Assembly (NCBI GenBank): GCA_039025235.1
Contig: JBCCOS010000005.1
Location: 200,675-264,674, forward strand
Source: MED-G105 sp039025235
GTDB lineage: Bacteria > Pseudomonadota > Alphaproteobacteria > Caulobacterales > Parvularculaceae
Length of the DNA: 64,000 nt
Direction: 5' to 3'
Part shown: positions 46,146 through 55,030 of the stretch, piece after piece
Numbering within the stretch: position 1 is the first letter of the stretch
How the letters are laid out: each line of letters begins with the position of its first letter
Program-made: the position numbers and the translations under genes
The notes under the pieces: model-generated
Databases searched by the model: none
Told to the model about the DNA's origin: nothing
The model's input: only the letters and a program-made list of their open reading frames with translations

Positions 46146-47504
46146 ATGGAAGTCGTTGAGACAAATTCAGAAGGTTTAGAACGTCGGTTTTCAGTGAAGG
46201 TACCGGCCTCCGAATTAGATGAAAAGCTCACTGCGCGGCTGGAATCTATCAAAGGCCGGGTTCAGCTGAAAGGCTTTCGGAAGGGCAAAGCACCGATCTC
46301 ATTTTTAAAGAAAATGTACGGCAAAGATATGATGGGCGAAATCGTTCAGCAAGTCGTTCAGGAAACAAGTGCTAAAGCGTTTTCTGATCGCTCACTTCAG
46401 CCCGCTCAACCGCCTAACCCGGAATTTCATGGCGACATCGAAAAAGTTATCGCTGGTGAAGCAGACCTAGAATATGAAGTCCACGCCGAAATCCTTCCGA
46501 CTTTTGATCCAATTGATGTCTCTGAAATCGCCTTGACCCGTTTGACAAGCGACATTCCCGAAGAGGACGTCGAAGAAACATTGAATAAACTTGCCGAGCA
46601 ACAAAAGGATTATGAAACAAAGCCCGACGGTGTTGCAGCAGATGGTGACATGGTCGTGATTGACTATGTGGGATCGATTGATGGTGAAGAATTTGAGGGA
46701 GGCCGCGGTGATGGCCACGAACTGATTCTTGGCTCTGACGCCTTTATTCCTGGTTTCGAAGAACAACTCGTTGGCATCAAAGCGGACACCCCTGTAACGG
46801 TAAATGTGACGTTTCCCGAAGAATATCGCGCGTCAAACCTCGCCGGTAAAGAAGCGGTATTTGAAGTGCATGTGCACGAAGTGAAATCCCCAAAAGATGC
46901 TGAGATTAATGATGAGTTTGCTAAGAAGTTTGGCGTTGATGATCTCGCGGCTTTGAAAGACAGATTAAAAGAACGGCTTGAGGGGCAATACGAGGAGGCC
47001 TCTCGCGGCCATATGAAGCGCGGTCTTTTGGACAAGCTTGATGATGCGCACGAATTTGACCTGCCTCAATCAATGGTTGATGCGGAGTTCAATCAGATTT
47101 GGGGCCAAGTTGAAAACGCAGAGCGTGACGATGAAGACAAAGGCAAATCTGACGACGAGTTGAAAGAGGAATATCGCGGTATTGCTGAGCGACGCGTTAG
47201 GCTTGGACTTGTCCTCGCAGAAATTGGAAAACGTGCTGACGTTCAGGTTCCTCAACAAGAGCTTCAACGTGCTGTTCAGGAGCAGGCTATGCAGGAAGCG
47301 CAAATGCTGCATATGCAAGGGCATGATGTGACGCCGCAGCAGGTTTTGAAGTTTTACCAAGAAAACCCAAATGCTATTGCGCAGATTAGAGCCCCATTGT
47401 TCGAGGAAAAAGTTGTCGATTACATCTTCGAGCGGGCCACCGTCGAAGAGAAAAAAGTATCTAAAGATGAATTGATGGCGGAACCAGCGAGCGACGATGC
47501 GTAA
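46146..47504 (+). CDS. tig: Trigger factor
   Basis: Trigger factor is the ribosome-bound chaperone and prolyl isomerase. The ribosome-binding loop is GFRKGKAPISFLKKMYG (residues ~42-58). The FKBP-type domain follows (DMVVIDYVGSIDGEEFEGG, ILGSDAFIPGFEEQLVG), then the long helical arms. The 452-residue length is typical. It is upstream of clpP-clpX-lon, the conserved protein-quality-control cluster. A G-rich hairpin follows the stop. Confidence 0.97.
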   Translation: MEVVETNSEGLERRFSVKVPASELDEKLTARLESIKGRVQLKGFRKGKAPISFLKKMYGKDMMGEIVQQVVQETSAKAFSDRSLQPAQPPNPEFHGDIEKVIAGEADLEYEVHAEILPTFDPIDVSEIALTRLTSDIPEEDVEETLNKLAEQQKDYETKPDGVAADGDMVVIDYVGSIDGEEFEGGRGDGHELILGSDAFIPGFEEQLVGIKADTPVTVNVTFPEEYRASNLAGKEAVFEVHVHEVKSPKDAEINDEFAKKFGVDDLAALKDRLKERLEGQYEEASRGHMKRGLLDKLDDAHEFDLPQSMVDAEFNQIWGQVENAERDDEDKGKSDDELKEEYRGIAERRVRLGLVLAEIGKRADVQVPQQELQRAVQEQAMQEAQMLHMQGHDVTPQQVLKFYQENPNAIAQIRAPLFEEKVVDYIFERATVEEKKVSKDELMAEPASDDA

Positions 47505-47985
47505 TAGAAGTTTGCATTAAGCGGGCGATGAACAGCCGCTTTCCACCGGTAATTTCTATATTAAGGATACGCCGAACATAGATTGGAGTTATGGCCTCTG
47601 AGCCAACAATCACCTCCAACCATTCGATGTGCATTAACTGCGCGGTTGCGTTAGTATTTTCGGCAGTTTCGATGGCATTTACCCTGCGTCACCCAAAGCC
47701 GCTTCGCCAAAAAATAGAAGCGCCGAAACACTGCCGAGCCAGGAATAATGATAAAGGCGACACAAGAATAAAACGGGATGAAAAAACTCTGCGTGTTTCA
47801 TCCATTCAGGCCTTTATTTTAATCTTTTTAGTGCCATATCGCCTTTTAGTCTGCTGTTTAAGTCAGCTTTACTGATGACTAAATCCTAAAGTGCAGCGTC
47901 TTGACTTGATCGATACCCAAAATCAATTGACGGTTAACTTCTCCTTTTGACCGTTCCTCTCAGTTTTTCAGGAAACCAAATTACC
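47505..47985. other. tig-clpP intergenic region
   Basis: About 480 bp with no convincing gene. A 94-codon frame at 47591-47875 has no recognisable family. A short hairpin AAGCGG (47519-47524) / CCGCTT (47536-47541) just past tig may be its terminator. Nothing else is recognised. Confidence 0.45.
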
Positions 47986-48612
47986 ATGAAAGATCCCGTC
48001 GATATTTACATGAACACGCTCATTCCCATGGTTGTTGAGCAATCAAGTCGAGGAGAGCGTTCATATGATATTTACTCCCGATTATTGAAAGAGCGGATCA
48101 TCTTTCTGTCCGGCCCTGTTAACGACGCTGTCTCCACATTGGTGGTTGCGCAACTTCTTTTCCTAGAAGCAGATAATCCAAAAAAAGAGATTTCTTTCTA
48201 TATCAATTCTCCAGGCGGCTCAGTGTCGGCCGGCCTCGCGATGTATGACACCATGCAGTTTATTCGACCTGCAGTATCAACCATGGTGACGGGAATGGCC
48301 GCTTCCATGGGGTCTTTACTATTAACGGCTGGTGAAAAGGATATGCGTTTCTCTCTTCCGAATTCCAGAATTATGGTGCACCAGCCGTCTGCCGGATTTC
48401 AGGGGCAGGCATCAGATATCGAGCGCCACGCGCAGGATATTCTTAAGATTAAACGCCGTCTAAATGAAATATACGTGTCCCATACTGGTCAATCCTATGA
48501 AACAATTGAGAAAACACTTGATCGCGATCACTTCATGTCACCGGATGAAGGTGTTGAATTTGGGCTAATTGACAAAGTCATAACGAAGCGGGAGGCACCG
48601 TTAGAAGAGTAA
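47986..48612 (+). CDS. clpP: ATP-dependent Clp protease proteolytic subunit
   Basis: ClpP is the barrel protease that degrades substrates delivered by ClpX or ClpA. Ser107 (GMAASMGS) and His132 (VHQPSAGFQGQ) of the catalytic triad are in place. The N-terminus MKDPVDIYMNTLIPMVVEQS is normal, so the ATG at 47986 is preferred to the upstream TTG frame. The protein is 208 residues. clpX is about 620 bp downstream, an unusually large gap. Confidence 0.97.
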   Translation: MKDPVDIYMNTLIPMVVEQSSRGERSYDIYSRLLKERIIFLSGPVNDAVSTLVVAQLLFLEADNPKKEISFYINSPGGSVSAGLAMYDTMQFIRPAVSTMVTGMAASMGSLLLTAGEKDMRFSLPNSRIMVHQPSAGFQGQASDIERHAQDILKIKRRLNEIYVSHTGQSYETIEKTLDRDHFMSPDEGVEFGLIDKVITKREAPLEE

Positions 48613-49236
48613 CGAACGCTTTTATAGTGCCAGATGCATGGCTAATTTAAAAGTATCGCCTTGCGTGGTTCATTAAAAAGTCAGTATTATCAATGCTTTA
48701 AAGAATATTCTTTGAATGTTGATCTGTGGGCTGTTCGCCGTTTTAGTTGTGAGGACTGCTTTATTTTATTGTGAGACAAGACATCGCCTTTGAAAGTAGT
48801 TTTGTAGGGATTACTTTCCACTTGATATAATAGATGGGACAGGGTGGGCTTCATGAGTTGCGTTTGAAGTTTCATTTTCCGTTTTTGTGGGTCATGCTGA
48901 AGGTGAGTCCAAGAAAGCTTGTTGTTCAAAAGAGGTACTATTAGGGAAAATAAGAATTGGAACGGTCCCTTTAACGCGTGGTGACTCGTCGGTGAGCAGC
49001 TCAAATCATGGTTTCATTCCTGATAATCGATATGATCGGTGCATTTCTTGCGAGGCTCGCTAATAAGTAGTCCATTAATCGCAACAGGGTACAATTCAAT
49101 AAATGTACGTTAAAACCCTTAGTGTGGTTGCCGTGGATAAATAATTGAGTAACGGTTGCATTGCCGTTTATCGTCTATTTCGACATAGATATACAAACCT
49201 CAGATGGTTTGTTTTGCGAACGAGGAGTTGGATATA
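48613..49236. other. clpP-clpX intergenic region
   Basis: About 620 bp of A+T-rich DNA. It contains a 14-bp perfect palindrome AAAGAATATTCTTT (48700-48713), and a hairpin ACAAACC (49193-49199) / GGTTTGT (49206-49212) covering the in-frame ATG at 49204. A 104-codon minus-strand frame at 48690-49004 is probably spurious. Confidence 0.5.
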
Positions 49237-50520
49237 GTGAGCAAAGTTGGCGGAAAAACCACTGGGGGCGACGGTAAAAATACTCTCTATTGCTCTTTCT
49301 GCGGGAAAAGCCAGCACGAAGTTCGTAAATTAATTGCTGGCCCTACAGTCTTTATTTGCGACGAGTGCGTTGAGCTCTGCATGGACATTATTCGTGAAGA
49401 GTCGAAATCATCTCTTGTCAAGGCTGGTGACGGCGTTCCGACACCGAAACAAATTCTTAAGGTTCTGGATGACTATGTGATTGGTCAATCATTCGCCAAG
49501 CGTGTGCTTTCAGTTGCAGTACACAATCACTACAAGCGTTTGAACCACGCCACAAAAAACAATGATGTGGAGCTGGCGAAATCGAATATTCTTCTTATAG
49601 GGCCAACTGGATCCGGTAAGACACTCCTCGCTCAGACGCTTGCGCGCATTCTCGACGTTCCATTTACCATGGCGGATGCAACAACGTTGACCGAAGCGGG
49701 CTACGTTGGTGAAGATGTCGAAAACATTATCCTCAAACTCTTGCAGGCCGCTGATTACAATGTCGAGCGGGCCCAGAGGGGAATCGTTTATATCGACGAA
49801 GTTGATAAGATCTCGCGCAAATCTGATAATCCTTCGATAACACGGGACGTGTCCGGCGAGGGCGTTCAGCAGGCGCTTTTGAAGATTATGGAAGGAACGG
49901 TTGCCTCCGTTCCGCCGCAAGGGGGACGTAAGCATCCACAGCAAGAATTCCTTCAGGTCGATACGACAAATATACTCTTCATTGTTGGTGGTGCATTTGC
50001 TGGTCTTGAAAAAGTAATTTCCGCCCGCGGCGTTGGGACATCGATCGGTTTTGGTGCTACAATTAAAGCAGAAGATGATCGCCGGGTCGGCGATATCTTA
50101 CGCGGCGTTGAGCCAGAAGATTTATTGAAATTTGGGCTTATTCCTGAGTTCGTTGGACGGTTGCCGGTTATCGCGACGCTAGAAGACTTGGATGAAAGCG
50201 CCCTTATCCAGATTTTGACGACCCCAAAAAATGCGTTGATCAAACAGTATCAGAGACTGTTTGAAATGGAGGACGTCAAATTGACGTTTTCGGATGATGC
50301 AAAGGCAGCCATCGCGAAAAAGGCTATTGCCCGTAAGACGGGCGCTCGCGGCTTGCGTTCAATTATGGAGAGTTTTCTCCTTGACCCAATGTTTGATCTT
50401 CCAACAATGGAAGGGGTCGCTGAGGTTGTCGTTAACGCAGAAGTGGTCGATGGAAACGCGAATCCTCTTTTAATTTACGAGGACCGTCCTGACACAGAAA
50501 GCGCGGACGCTAGCGCCTAA
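49237..50520 (+). CDS. clpX: ClpX ATPase
   Basis: ClpX unfolds tagged proteins for ClpP. The N-terminal zinc-binding domain has the pairs CSFCGKSQHEV and CDECVELC. The AAA+ domain has Walker A (GPTGSGKT), Walker B (IVYIDEVDKI) and sensor/arginine-finger regions, with GLIPEFVGRLPV near the C-terminus. The GTG at 49237 has GAGGAG 10 nt upstream and gives a standard 427-residue ClpX. An upstream ATG at 49204 is masked by a hairpin. lon lies downstream. Confidence 0.97.
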   Translation: MSKVGGKTTGGDGKNTLYCSFCGKSQHEVRKLIAGPTVFICDECVELCMDIIREESKSSLVKAGDGVPTPKQILKVLDDYVIGQSFAKRVLSVAVHNHYKRLNHATKNNDVELAKSNILLIGPTGSGKTLLAQTLARILDVPFTMADATTLTEAGYVGEDVENIILKLLQAADYNVERAQRGIVYIDEVDKISRKSDNPSITRDVSGEGVQQALLKIMEGTVASVPPQGGRKHPQQEFLQVDTTNILFIVGGAFAGLEKVISARGVGTSIGFGATIKAEDDRRVGDILRGVEPEDLLKFGLIPEFVGRLPVIATLEDLDESALIQILTTPKNALIKQYQRLFEMEDVKLTFSDDAKAAIAKKAIARKTGARGLRSIMESFLLDPMFDLPTMEGVAEVVVNAEVVDGNANPLLIYEDRPDTESADASA

Positions 50521-51088
50521 GCCGTTTTTTTAATTCACGTGCTGGCTCAAAGATTATTCTAATGAGCTAGCATTTTGAGAATAATGAGGGTAGCACCCCC
50601 CGGTTATCTCATCCAATTCAATAACTAGCTTGTTTATCCCCATAGATTTCCACAGGAATATGGTATCGTGTGGAATAATGGGGAAAACAAAGAGTGTTGA
50701 ACCATTTAGATATCACGCACTATTCTTAATAGACTTGAGCTTTCCGCGTTACAAATTTTATTGCGTGACTATTTTTATTAGTCTGTTGCTCGGCATATCG
50801 AATCGACATTCGCTTATTTTTGCTGGTTTAAGAGTTGTTGGTACTCCGCCCTACTACAATTGACGCTGCGTCTGTGCTGTGACCGCTTGAAAGACGGAAT
50901 TGATTGTCCACATACAATCAGCAAAGAGACCTCGGACCCTGGATAAGGTTTGCCGGAAAAGAAAAAGTAACTGACCTCGTTACGTACGGAACAGCCTTTG
51001 TACTTTGTCCGAGTTTTCAAAGTCGGACGTTGCCATTGAAGCGCTGTGCGTTGAACGAGGTAAGTCCGAATTATTTGAGGAATTAGCG
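50521..51088. other. clpX-lon intergenic region
   Basis: A 568-bp gene-free region. Besides the interleaved stems at 50540-50585 it holds a large imperfect hairpin at 50632-50688, with TCCCCAT/ATGGGGA and TTCCACA/TGTGGAA as its two main paired blocks. No protein frame is convincing. The lon promoter must lie in the second half. Confidence 0.5.
50540..50585 (+). other. Interleaved stems (possible pseudoknot) after clpX
   Basis: Two stems overlap in the order A-B-A'-B'. A is TGCTGGCTCA (50540-50549) with TGAGCTAGCA (50563-50572), with one G-U pair. B is ATTATTCT (50553-50560) with AGAATAAT (50578-50585). They form either an H-type pseudoknot or two mutually exclusive hairpins. Confidence 0.6.
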
Positions 51089-53491
51089 ATGACCGATACC
51101 ACCGAATTTCCGATATTGCCCCTTCGCGATATAGTTGTGTTTCCCAACATGGTCGTGCCTCTTTTTGTCGGACGAGAGAAGTCTGTTCGTGCTCTTGAAA
51201 ATGTGATGGAGAATGATCGTAAAATCATCTTGGTATCACAAAAAGACCCCGGTGATAATGATCCTTCTACGGAAGATATATACGATATTGGCGTTGTCGC
51301 GTCGGTTTTGCAGTTGTTAAAGCTTCCAGATGGCACTGTCAAAGTACTTGTCGAAGGCGAGACGCGCGCAAAAGTTATAAACTATACGCGCACAGATGAA
51401 TTTTTTGAAGCGAGTGTTGAATTCGCAGAAGAAGAGGAAGACGAGTCAGGTGAAATTGACGCCCTTGCGCGATCGGTTGTGTCGAAGTTTGAAGAGTATG
51501 TTAAGCTGAATAAAAGGGTCCCACCCGAAGTGATTGTTTCGGTCAATCAGATCGATGACCCGGCACAATTAGCTGATACCGTCGCTTCCCATCTCAACAT
51601 AAAAATAGCTGAAAAGCAGGAGCTTCTAGAAATCTTTGGCGTCGCGCTGCGGCTCGAGCGGGTATATGCGCTCATGGAAGGTGAAATGAGCGTCCTGCAA
51701 GTGGAAAAGAAAATCCGCAATCGGGTTAAACGCCAAATGGAAAAGACACAGCGCGAGTATTATCTCAACGAGCAAATGAAGGCGATCCAAAAAGAACTTG
51801 GGGAGTCTGATGATGGACATGACGAGATCGCAGAAATCGAGCAGCGCATATCGAAAACAAAGTTATCCAAAGAGGCAAAGACCAAAGCTGAGGGTGAGCT
51901 TAAAAAGCTTAGACAAATGAGCCCGATGTCGGCTGAATCTACCGTTGTAAGAAACTACTTGGACTGGATTTTATCTATTCCTTGGAATAACAGATCTAAG
52001 GTTAAAAATGATCTCGCTAAAGCGGAAGAAATTCTTGATACGGATCATTATGGTCTTGAGAAAGTTAAAGAACGCATTCTCGAATACTTAGCGGTCCAGA
52101 AAAGAATTTCAAAAATTAAGGGACCAATCCTTTGTTTGGTTGGTCCTCCAGGTGTTGGTAAAACTTCGCTCGGCAAGTCAATTGCGGCTGCAACGGGACG
52201 TGAGTTTGTGCGTGTTTCCCTCGGGGGTGTTCGAGATGAAGCCGAGATCAGGGGGCATCGACGCACCTATATTGGGTCAATGCCCGGTAAGATCATCCAG
52301 TCAATGAAGAAGGCTAAGAAATCAAATCCGTTATTCTTGTTGGATGAAATTGATAAAATGGGACAAGACTTCAGAGGTGACCCATCGTCGGCGCTTCTAG
52401 AGGTGCTGGATCCAGAGCAAAATTCAACGTTTGCTGATCACTATCTCGAAGTAGACTATGACCTCTCTGACGTCATGTTTGTAACGACAGCTAATAGTCT
52501 GAACATGCCTCAGCCCTTACTTGACCGAATGGAGATTATTCGGATCCCTGGGTATACAGAAGATGAAAAGATGGAGATTGCAAAACGCCACCTCATTCCG
52601 AAACTTCATGAGGATCACGGGCTGAAGGATGATGAATGGACCGTTACTGATGAGGGACTGATGGAGCTCATTCGTCGGTATACCCGTGAGGCTGGTGTTC
52701 GTAATCTTGAACGCGAAATCGCACGTCTTGCTCGCAAGGCTGTTCGAGACATCGAAACGGACAAGCGTGAGACTGTTACTGTGGATCCAGATCTTTTGCC
52801 TGAATACGCGGGCGTTCCAAAATATCGTCATGGAGAAATCGAAGGCGAGAATTTAGTTGGTGTCGTGACGGGCCTTGCTTGGACATCAGTAGGCGGAGAT
52901 ATCCTTACTATTGAAGCTGTGAAAATGCCTGGTAAAGGTAAAATGACACCGACAGGCAACCTCAAGGACGTGATGAAAGAGTCCGTTTCGGCGGCTTCGT
53001 CTTATGTGAAAAGTCGTGCAACTGAATTTGGTATTGAACCCCCTGTATTTGACCGGCGGGATATTCATATTCACGTTCCCGAGGGGGCAACGCCAAAAGA
53101 TGGACCATCGGCTGGTGTCGCAATGGCAACTGCAATTGTATCGGTTTTAACGGGTGTACCTGTTCACAAAGATATCGCAATGACGGGAGAGATTTCCTTA
53201 AGAGGTCGTGTCTTGGCGATCGGAGGTTTGAAGGAAAAGCTTCTTGCTGCGCTGCGTGCTGGTATCAAGACCGTTCTAATTCCAGAAGAGAATGAGAAAG
53301 ACCTTGTTGAGATACCGGATAATGTGAAGGAAGGGCTAAACATTGTTGCGGTTAAAACCGTCGATGAAGTGCTGGCCCATGCATTAACGCATCCTCTCAC
53401 GCCGATCGAATGGACGGAACCTGCAACCCCGCCATCCAGTGAGCAATCAAAAGATGGTGCAGGGGACAGTCCTCGTTTAACGACGCATTGA
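51089..53491 (+). CDS. lon: ATP-dependent Lon protease
   Basis: Lon degrades misfolded and regulatory proteins. The N-terminal substrate-binding domain starts FPILPLRDIVVFPNMVVPLF. The AAA+ domain has GPPGVGKTSLGKSIA and LLDEIDKM. The protease domain has the catalytic Ser in PKDGPSAGVAMA and Lys in the later GRVLAIGGLKEKLLAALRAG stretch. The ATG at 51089 is chosen (TTTGAGG 9 nt upstream) over a longer frame from 51005. The protein is 800 residues. Lon follows clpX as in most of the class. Confidence 0.97.
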   Translation: MTDTTEFPILPLRDIVVFPNMVVPLFVGREKSVRALENVMENDRKIILVSQKDPGDNDPSTEDIYDIGVVASVLQLLKLPDGTVKVLVEGETRAKVINYTRTDEFFEASVEFAEEEEDESGEIDALARSVVSKFEEYVKLNKRVPPEVIVSVNQIDDPAQLADTVASHLNIKIAEKQELLEIFGVALRLERVYALMEGEMSVLQVEKKIRNRVKRQMEKTQREYYLNEQMKAIQKELGESDDGHDEIAEIEQRISKTKLSKEAKTKAEGELKKLRQMSPMSAESTVVRNYLDWILSIPWNNRSKVKNDLAKAEEILDTDHYGLEKVKERILEYLAVQKRISKIKGPILCLVGPPGVGKTSLGKSIAAATGREFVRVSLGGVRDEAEIRGHRRTYIGSMPGKIIQSMKKAKKSNPLFLLDEIDKMGQDFRGDPSSALLEVLDPEQNSTFADHYLEVDYDLSDVMFVTTANSLNMPQPLLDRMEIIRIPGYTEDEKMEIAKRHLIPKLHEDHGLKDDEWTVTDEGLMELIRRYTREAGVRNLEREIARLARKAVRDIETDKRETVTVDPDLLPEYAGVPKYRHGEIEGENLVGVVTGLAWTSVGGDILTIEAVKMPGKGKMTPTGNLKDVMKESVSAASSYVKSRATEFGIEPPVFDRRDIHIHVPEGATPKDGPSAGVAMATAIVSVLTGVPVHKDIAMTGEISLRGRVLAIGGLKEKLLAALRAGIKTVLIPEENEKDLVEIPDNVKEGLNIVAVKTVDEVLAHALTHPLTPIEWTEPATPPSSEQSKDGAGDSPRLTTH

Positions 53492-53545
53492 TTATGTGGT
53501 GAAGTTGAGAATGTCCAACTGTACGCGATAAAAGCAATAACAACG

Positions 53546-53580
53546 GAAGGTCCGTTTCGGTTTGTAATCGACGGGCCTTC
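53546..53580 (+). terminator. Terminator downstream of lon
   Basis: GAAGGTCCGT (53546-53555) pairs with ACGGGCCTTC (53571-53580), with one G-U pair, around a 15-nt loop. A T-rich stretch (TGCTCTATTCT) follows. It lies about 55 bp after the lon stop. Confidence 0.65.
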
Positions 53581-53629
53581 TGCTCTATTCTAGGTTGGAG
53601 TTCGATTCGATTATCTAGTTAGGCGTTTG

Positions 53630-53971
53630 ATGACTATTGATACTTCTTTTTTGCCAGCTGAAGACTGCCGTACTATGGCGGATGTGCGCGCTCAAATAGA
53701 TCGTATCGACCGTGAACTTGTTTCCCTGATTGCTGAGCGTACGCAGTATATTGAGGCTGCGGCCCGGATAAAAGACCATGCCGACGACGTTCGCGTCGAC
53801 TGGCGTGTGAACGATGTGCTTAGCAAGGTAAATGAATACGCATTAAAGCTGGGTGTACCGACAACTATTACCTCAGAAGTCTGGAAGGGTATGGTCGAGC
53901 AATCTATTCGTCATGAAGGACGCGTCTGGCATTCGATACGCGGTTTGCCGCCAAGTGATGATGATGTCTAG
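53630..53971 (+). CDS. Chorismate mutase (AroQ type)
   Basis: A 113-residue all-helical chorismate mutase that converts chorismate to prephenate for phenylalanine/tyrosine synthesis. The AroQ pattern is clear: VRAQIDRIDRELVSLIAERT, then RIKDHADDVRVDWRVNDVL and EVWKGMVEQSIRHE. The monofunctional form lacks prephenate dehydratase or dehydrogenase domains. The ATG at 53630 is preferred. It is a single gene between lon and hupB. Confidence 0.9.
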   Translation: MTIDTSFLPAEDCRTMADVRAQIDRIDRELVSLIAERTQYIEAAARIKDHADDVRVDWRVNDVLSKVNEYALKLGVPTTITSEVWKGMVEQSIRHEGRVWHSIRGLPPSDDDV

Positions 53972-54134
53972 TTGACGTCACATCGTCGATTAACAACCAA
54001 TAATCATGGTATCCTTGGTCGTTTATTTAAGTTTTGATCAAAAAAATCCCTAATTTGAAAGTGTTTTTCATCTGACAATAATACTTTCGTGCCGAATCGC
54101 ATCACCCATAAGAAACTATCGAAAGGGTCCTCAA

Positions 54135-54407
54135 ATGAATAAAAACGAATTTATTGATCGCGTTGCTGATATGTCCAGCATGACCAAGGGCGACGCTGCT
54201 AAAGCCGTGGACGCCGTTTTCGACGCGATTACAGAAGCGCTTCAAAAAGGTGATGATGTTCGCCTTGTCGGGTTTGGGACGTTCTCTGCATCCAAGCGTG
54301 CTGCGCGAGAGGGACGTAATCCAAGAACCGGTGAGACAATCCAAATACCTGCCTCGATACAACCAAAGTTCTCAGCGGGTAAGGGGCTAAAGGAAGCGTT
54401 GAATTAA
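54135..54407 (+). CDS. hupB: DNA-binding protein HU
   Basis: HU is a small nucleoid protein that bends DNA. The 90-residue sequence starts MNKNEFIDRVADMSSMTKGD and contains GFGTFSASKRAAREGRNPRT with the intercalating proline, and ends ...KFSAGKGLKEALN. The lon-hupB-tRNA-Val order is common in alphaproteobacteria. It differs from the ihfA gene product at 12218 in lacking the extended C-terminus. Confidence 0.97.
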   Translation: MNKNEFIDRVADMSSMTKGDAAKAVDAVFDAITEALQKGDDVRLVGFGTFSASKRAAREGRNPRTGETIQIPASIQPKFSAGKGLKEALN

Positions 54408-54504
54408 GCGGAGGACTAGAAATACCCATTATTGGTGCGAAACACGGATGGTATCCTTAGTCTCAATCTGATTTGAGAATAACCTGCTTGGATTAGTGTA
54501 CTCA

Positions 54505-54621
54505 TTAAAGCGTTGTCACTTCAACTAGAATTGGCGCGGCGGTTTAAGTCTTTGTTTTTGTGCGTTTAAGCCAATAATCGAAAGGCGCCGAACCGGGCAT
54601 GCTTCTGCTGTAAATGCTTTA
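54505..54621. repeat. Degenerate relative of the two-hairpin repeat
   Basis: The start TTAAAGCG, the central GTTTAAG / T-rich / GTGCGTTT segment and the end TGTAAATGCTTT align with copies 1 and 2, but both hairpins have lost most pairing. It is a decayed copy or a related family member. Confidence 0.45.
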
Positions 54622-54704
54622 AGCCTACCGCGATGGTGTAGTTCTGATTACGCTATATTTTACTTGCACGAAATAGATTTCCAGTGTTTAACCCCGATGC
54701 CTAT

Positions 54705-54780
54705 GGGCGGTTAGCTCAGCTGGAAGAGCAACTGGTTTACACCCAGTAGGTCGGCGGTTCGAACCCGTCACCGCCCACCA
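54705..54780 (+). tRNA. tRNA-Val (anticodon TAC)
   Basis: A 76-nt tRNA: GGGCGGT acceptor, D-arm TAGCTCAGCTGGAAGAGCA, anticodon stem CTGGT-TTACACC-CAG giving TAC, T-arm CGGTTCGAACCCG and encoded CCA. A short hairpin (54782-54794) follows at once. The mobile element starts a few hundred bases downstream. Confidence 0.95.
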
Positions 54781-54781
54781 C

Positions 54782-54794
54782 GCACAGAGTGTGC
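54782..54794 (+). terminator. Short hairpin after tRNA-Val
   Basis: GCACA-GAG-TGTGC, a 5-bp stem with a 3-nt loop, begins 2 nt after the tRNA CCA end and is followed by T-rich sequence. Confidence 0.55.
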
Positions 54795-54985
54795 TTTCGG
54801 TGTTTTCTAGGCCTATAAATTAGTGACAAGAATTCAAAGACTTAGGCGCTATTTGTCTCTGAACTTGCGTTAAATTCGTCTCTATAATCGGGCTTTTGCG
54901 CGCTTGTGATGAAAAGTCTCTGTTGGCGAATTTTGACGACCAACTGACGGGCAAAGTGGATCGCCGCGATTATACCAATAAACAT

Positions 54986-55005
54986 CTGTATACAGATTTA
55001 TCGAT
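54986..55005. other. Candidate left attachment site of the mobile element
   Basis: CTGTATACAGATTTATCGAT at this position resembles CTGTATGCAGCTTATCAAT at 62579-62597. The left site overlaps a 14-bp perfect palindrome, ATCTGTATACAGAT (54984-54997), about 34 bp past the recombinase stop. Confidence 0.35.
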
Positions 55006-55030
55006 AGCGTGATTGGGGTCTTTGGGCTGC

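Noticed and set aside
47591..47875. 94-codon frame between tig and clpP
   Set aside because: No recognisable family and a shifting composition; no ribosome binding site.
48690..49004. 104-codon minus-strand frame between clpP and clpX
   Set aside because: Low-complexity, no ribosome binding site and no domain; most likely chance in A+T-rich DNA.
50633..50655. DnaA-box-like TTATCCCCA near clpX
   Set aside because: One mismatch to TTATCCACA and only a single site; it is part of a hairpin arm, with no origin genes or box cluster nearby.
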